6,672 bases of DNA from Acidobacteriota bacterium (GTDB lineage Bacteria; Acidobacteriota; Terriglobia; Terriglobales; Acidobacteriaceae). The position numbers and the translations under genes were made by a program. A model generated the notes under the pieces. That model did not search any database. It was not told the origin of the DNA and was given only the letters and a program-made list of their open reading frames with translations. Numbering within the stretch: position 1 is the first letter of the stretch; the number at the start of each line of letters is the position of its first letter. The DNA lies in contig JAEYQK010000114.1 of NCBI GenBank assembly GCA_023410055.1, positions 1-6,672 of the forward strand, read 5' to 3'. This document shows positions 5,398 to 6,672 of this stretch, piece by piece.

Positions 5398-6672
5398 TTG
5401 TTCAAGCACATAAACAAGACCTGTGCACGGCTGTCGCTGATGGCGCTGACAGCAATCCTGATGAGCGTACCGGTTTGGGCCGGGGTTGTCACTGTGACCT
5501 CGCCGGGCACGACTTCTGCATCACCGGTTCATGTTGTCGCCTCTGCGACTTCAGGCAATCCGGTCACTGCGATGAGAGTCTACGTGGACAACACGAGCTA
5601 CTACACGGTGTCGGCCAACAAGATCGACACGTATCTTTCACTGCCTTCCGGAAACCGTTACGTTGTGATCCAAGCGTGGGATTCGACCGGAGCTGTGTTC
5701 AGCTCTTCACGCTATGTCAACGTATCAGGTACGGCGAGCACGACCTCCGGCGTCAATATATCGTCTCCCGGCAGCAGCACCAGCTCTCCAATCCACTTCG
5801 TTGCGTCGGCGTCCGGCACGAACCCAATCACCGCGATGCGCGTGTATCTGGATAACAACAGCGTTTACACCGTCAACGGGTCGTCGCTGGACACATATGT
5901 AAACGCATCGGCCGGAACACATAACGCCGTTGTGGTCGCCTGGGACTCGACCGGGAAGTCTTACAGCTCCTCCAGGACGATCAGCGTTTCTGGTGGCACG
6001 AACACAGCGTCGGGCGTCACAATCACGTCTCCCGGCACGACCAGCGGCTCGCCTATTCACTTCACAGCATCCGCGCGCGCCAATAACCCGATTACCGCGA
6101 TGAGGGTATACCTCGACAACAACAGCGTGTACACAAGCAATGGCGCCTCGCTCGATACGTACGTCAACGCTTCCGCCGGCACTCACTACGCTGTCGTTCA
6201 GGCATGGGACTCCACGGGCGCAGTCTACAAGTCAGCCGTGAACGTTACTGTTCCCAGCACGTCGACTTCTACGCCTTCAACCAATCCGCCAAACTCCACT
6301 GGTGCCAACCTCAGCGGCAAGCAATACTACGTTTCGCCTAACGGCAGTGACAGCAACAACGGATCGTCTTCCGCTCCTTGGCGCTCACTCGCAAAGGCAG
6401 GCAGCTCGGTCGGAGCTGGTTCGGTCGTTCACGTTGCACCGGGAAACTACGGCAGCGGATCAGAAATCAAAATCACCGCAAGCGGAACTTCGAGCGCGCG
6501 TGTCGTTTTCATCTCTGACCAGAAGTGGGGAGCGAAAATCGCCAGCTCTGTAAGCGGTAATAGCACTGCCATTTGGATCACCGGCAACTATGTTGATTTT
6601 GTTGGCTTCGACATCACGGCACCCGGCGTAATGGGCATCTACATCACGGGATCGAACGATCGCATCGTCGGG
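5398..6672 (+). CDS. Secreted protein: three Ig-like repeats plus right-handed beta-helix domain, 3' end cut
   Basis: There are 425 visible residues, open to the window edge. Residues 1-28 form a Sec signal peptide: basic start (FKHINKTCAR), hydrophobic core (LSLMALTAILMSVPV) and V-W-A cleavage site. Three tandem 88-residue Ig-like repeats follow (about 31-316 with linker), each with SPG, NP(I/V)TAMRVY(L/V)DN, a (L/I)DTY element and AWDSTG. A Ser/Thr/Pro-rich linker leads to a domain starting near residue 310 with YYVSPNGSDSNNGSSSAPWRSL and VVHVAPGNYGSG. That is the opening of DUF1565/pectate-lyase-like parallel beta-helix proteins, which usually bind or cleave polysaccharide. Catalytic residues lie beyond the window, so enzymatic activity is unproven. 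The TTG start is chosen because GAGGTGA (5387-5393) precedes it and the signal peptide begins directly after. The protein is probably exported to the cell surface or medium. Confidence 0.85.
   Translation, partial: MFKHINKTCARLSLMALTAILMSVPVWAGVVTVTSPGTTSASPVHVVASATSGNPVTAMRVYVDNTSYYTVSANKIDTYLSLPSGNRYVVIQAWDSTGAVFSSSRYVNVSGTASTTSGVNISSPGSSTSSPIHFVASASGTNPITAMRVYLDNNSVYTVNGSSLDTYVNASAGTHNAVVVAWDSTGKSYSSSRTISVSGGTNTASGVTITSPGTTSGSPIHFTASARANNPITAMRVYLDNNSVYTSNGASLDTYVNASAGTHYAVVQAWDSTGAVYKSAVNVTVPSTSTSTPSTNPPNSTGANLSGKQYYVSPNGSDSNNGSSSAPWRSLAKAGSSVGAGSVVHVAPGNYGSGSEIKITASGTSSARVVFISDQKWGAKIASSVSGNSTAIWITGNYVDFVGFDITAPGVMGIYITGSNDRIVG
5488..6255 (+). repeat. Three tandem 264-bp (88-residue) coding repeats
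   Basis: The units begin at 5488, 5752 and 6016 with VTVTSPG, VNISSPG and VTITSPG. The period is exactly 264 bp both times. Units 2 and 3 share 54 of the first 70 residues, including a 17-residue identical block; unit 1 is more diverged. The third unit ends after 80 residues, where the Ser/Thr/Pro linker replaces the usual tail. The pattern fits Ig-like stalk or adhesion domains. Confidence 0.9.

Noticed and set aside
5725..6186. 153-codon minus-strand frame across the Ig repeats
   Set aside because: It is the antisense of a repetitive coding region, which explains its own repeat pattern; the plus frame has a signal peptide, ribosome binding site and family motifs.
5488..6255. Regular 264-bp repeats considered as a CRISPR-like or satellite array
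   Set aside because: The repeats are in-frame coding units without spacers and are conserved at protein rather than DNA level.

Overview
The window looks like chromosomal DNA from a soil-type bacterium, most likely Acidobacteriota (Terriglobia/Koribacter-like). This is inferred from moderate GC content, the particular mix of genes, and a large exported Ig-repeat/beta-helix protein of a type I associate with that group. No taxonomic marker gene is present, so the assignment is tentative.

Layout: positions 1-1981 (minus) hold most of lon, an ATP-dependent protease, cut by the left edge just before its catalytic serine. Its upstream region (1982-2147) carries a near-consensus HspR-type (HAIR) inverted repeat that abuts the Shine-Dalgarno sequence, and further up two overlapping, mutually exclusive inverted repeats. 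Next on the minus strand are a Tat-signal hemerythrin-like protein (2148-2873) and a monofunctional prephenate dehydratase, pheA (2976-3785). The pheA upstream region contains a perfect 12-bp palindrome identical to the core of the E. coli trp operator.

Divergent from pheA are two small plus-strand stress-type genes: a 50-residue Lmo0937-family (DUF5670) membrane peptide (3958-4110) and a CsbD-family hydrophilic protein (4158-4376). They end at a strong hairpin terminator that is shared with a convergent NicO/RcnA-type nickel/cobalt transporter (4451-5125, minus), which has a histidine-rich loop and its own promoter. At the right, a secreted protein (5398 to the window end, plus) has a Sec signal peptide, three 88-residue Ig-like repeats, a Ser/Thr/Pro linker and the beginning of a right-handed beta-helix. 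Its TTG start and Shine-Dalgarno sequence sit in a hairpin.

There is no obvious single operon or mobile element. The common thread is housekeeping and stress functions: proteolysis, metal and oxygen/NO handling, envelope and general stress. The most interesting content is regulatory: a HAIR box at lon, a trp-operator-like palindrome at pheA, and an RBS-masking hairpin at the surface-protein gene. No RNA genes, CRISPR array, insertion sequence or phage gene was seen.
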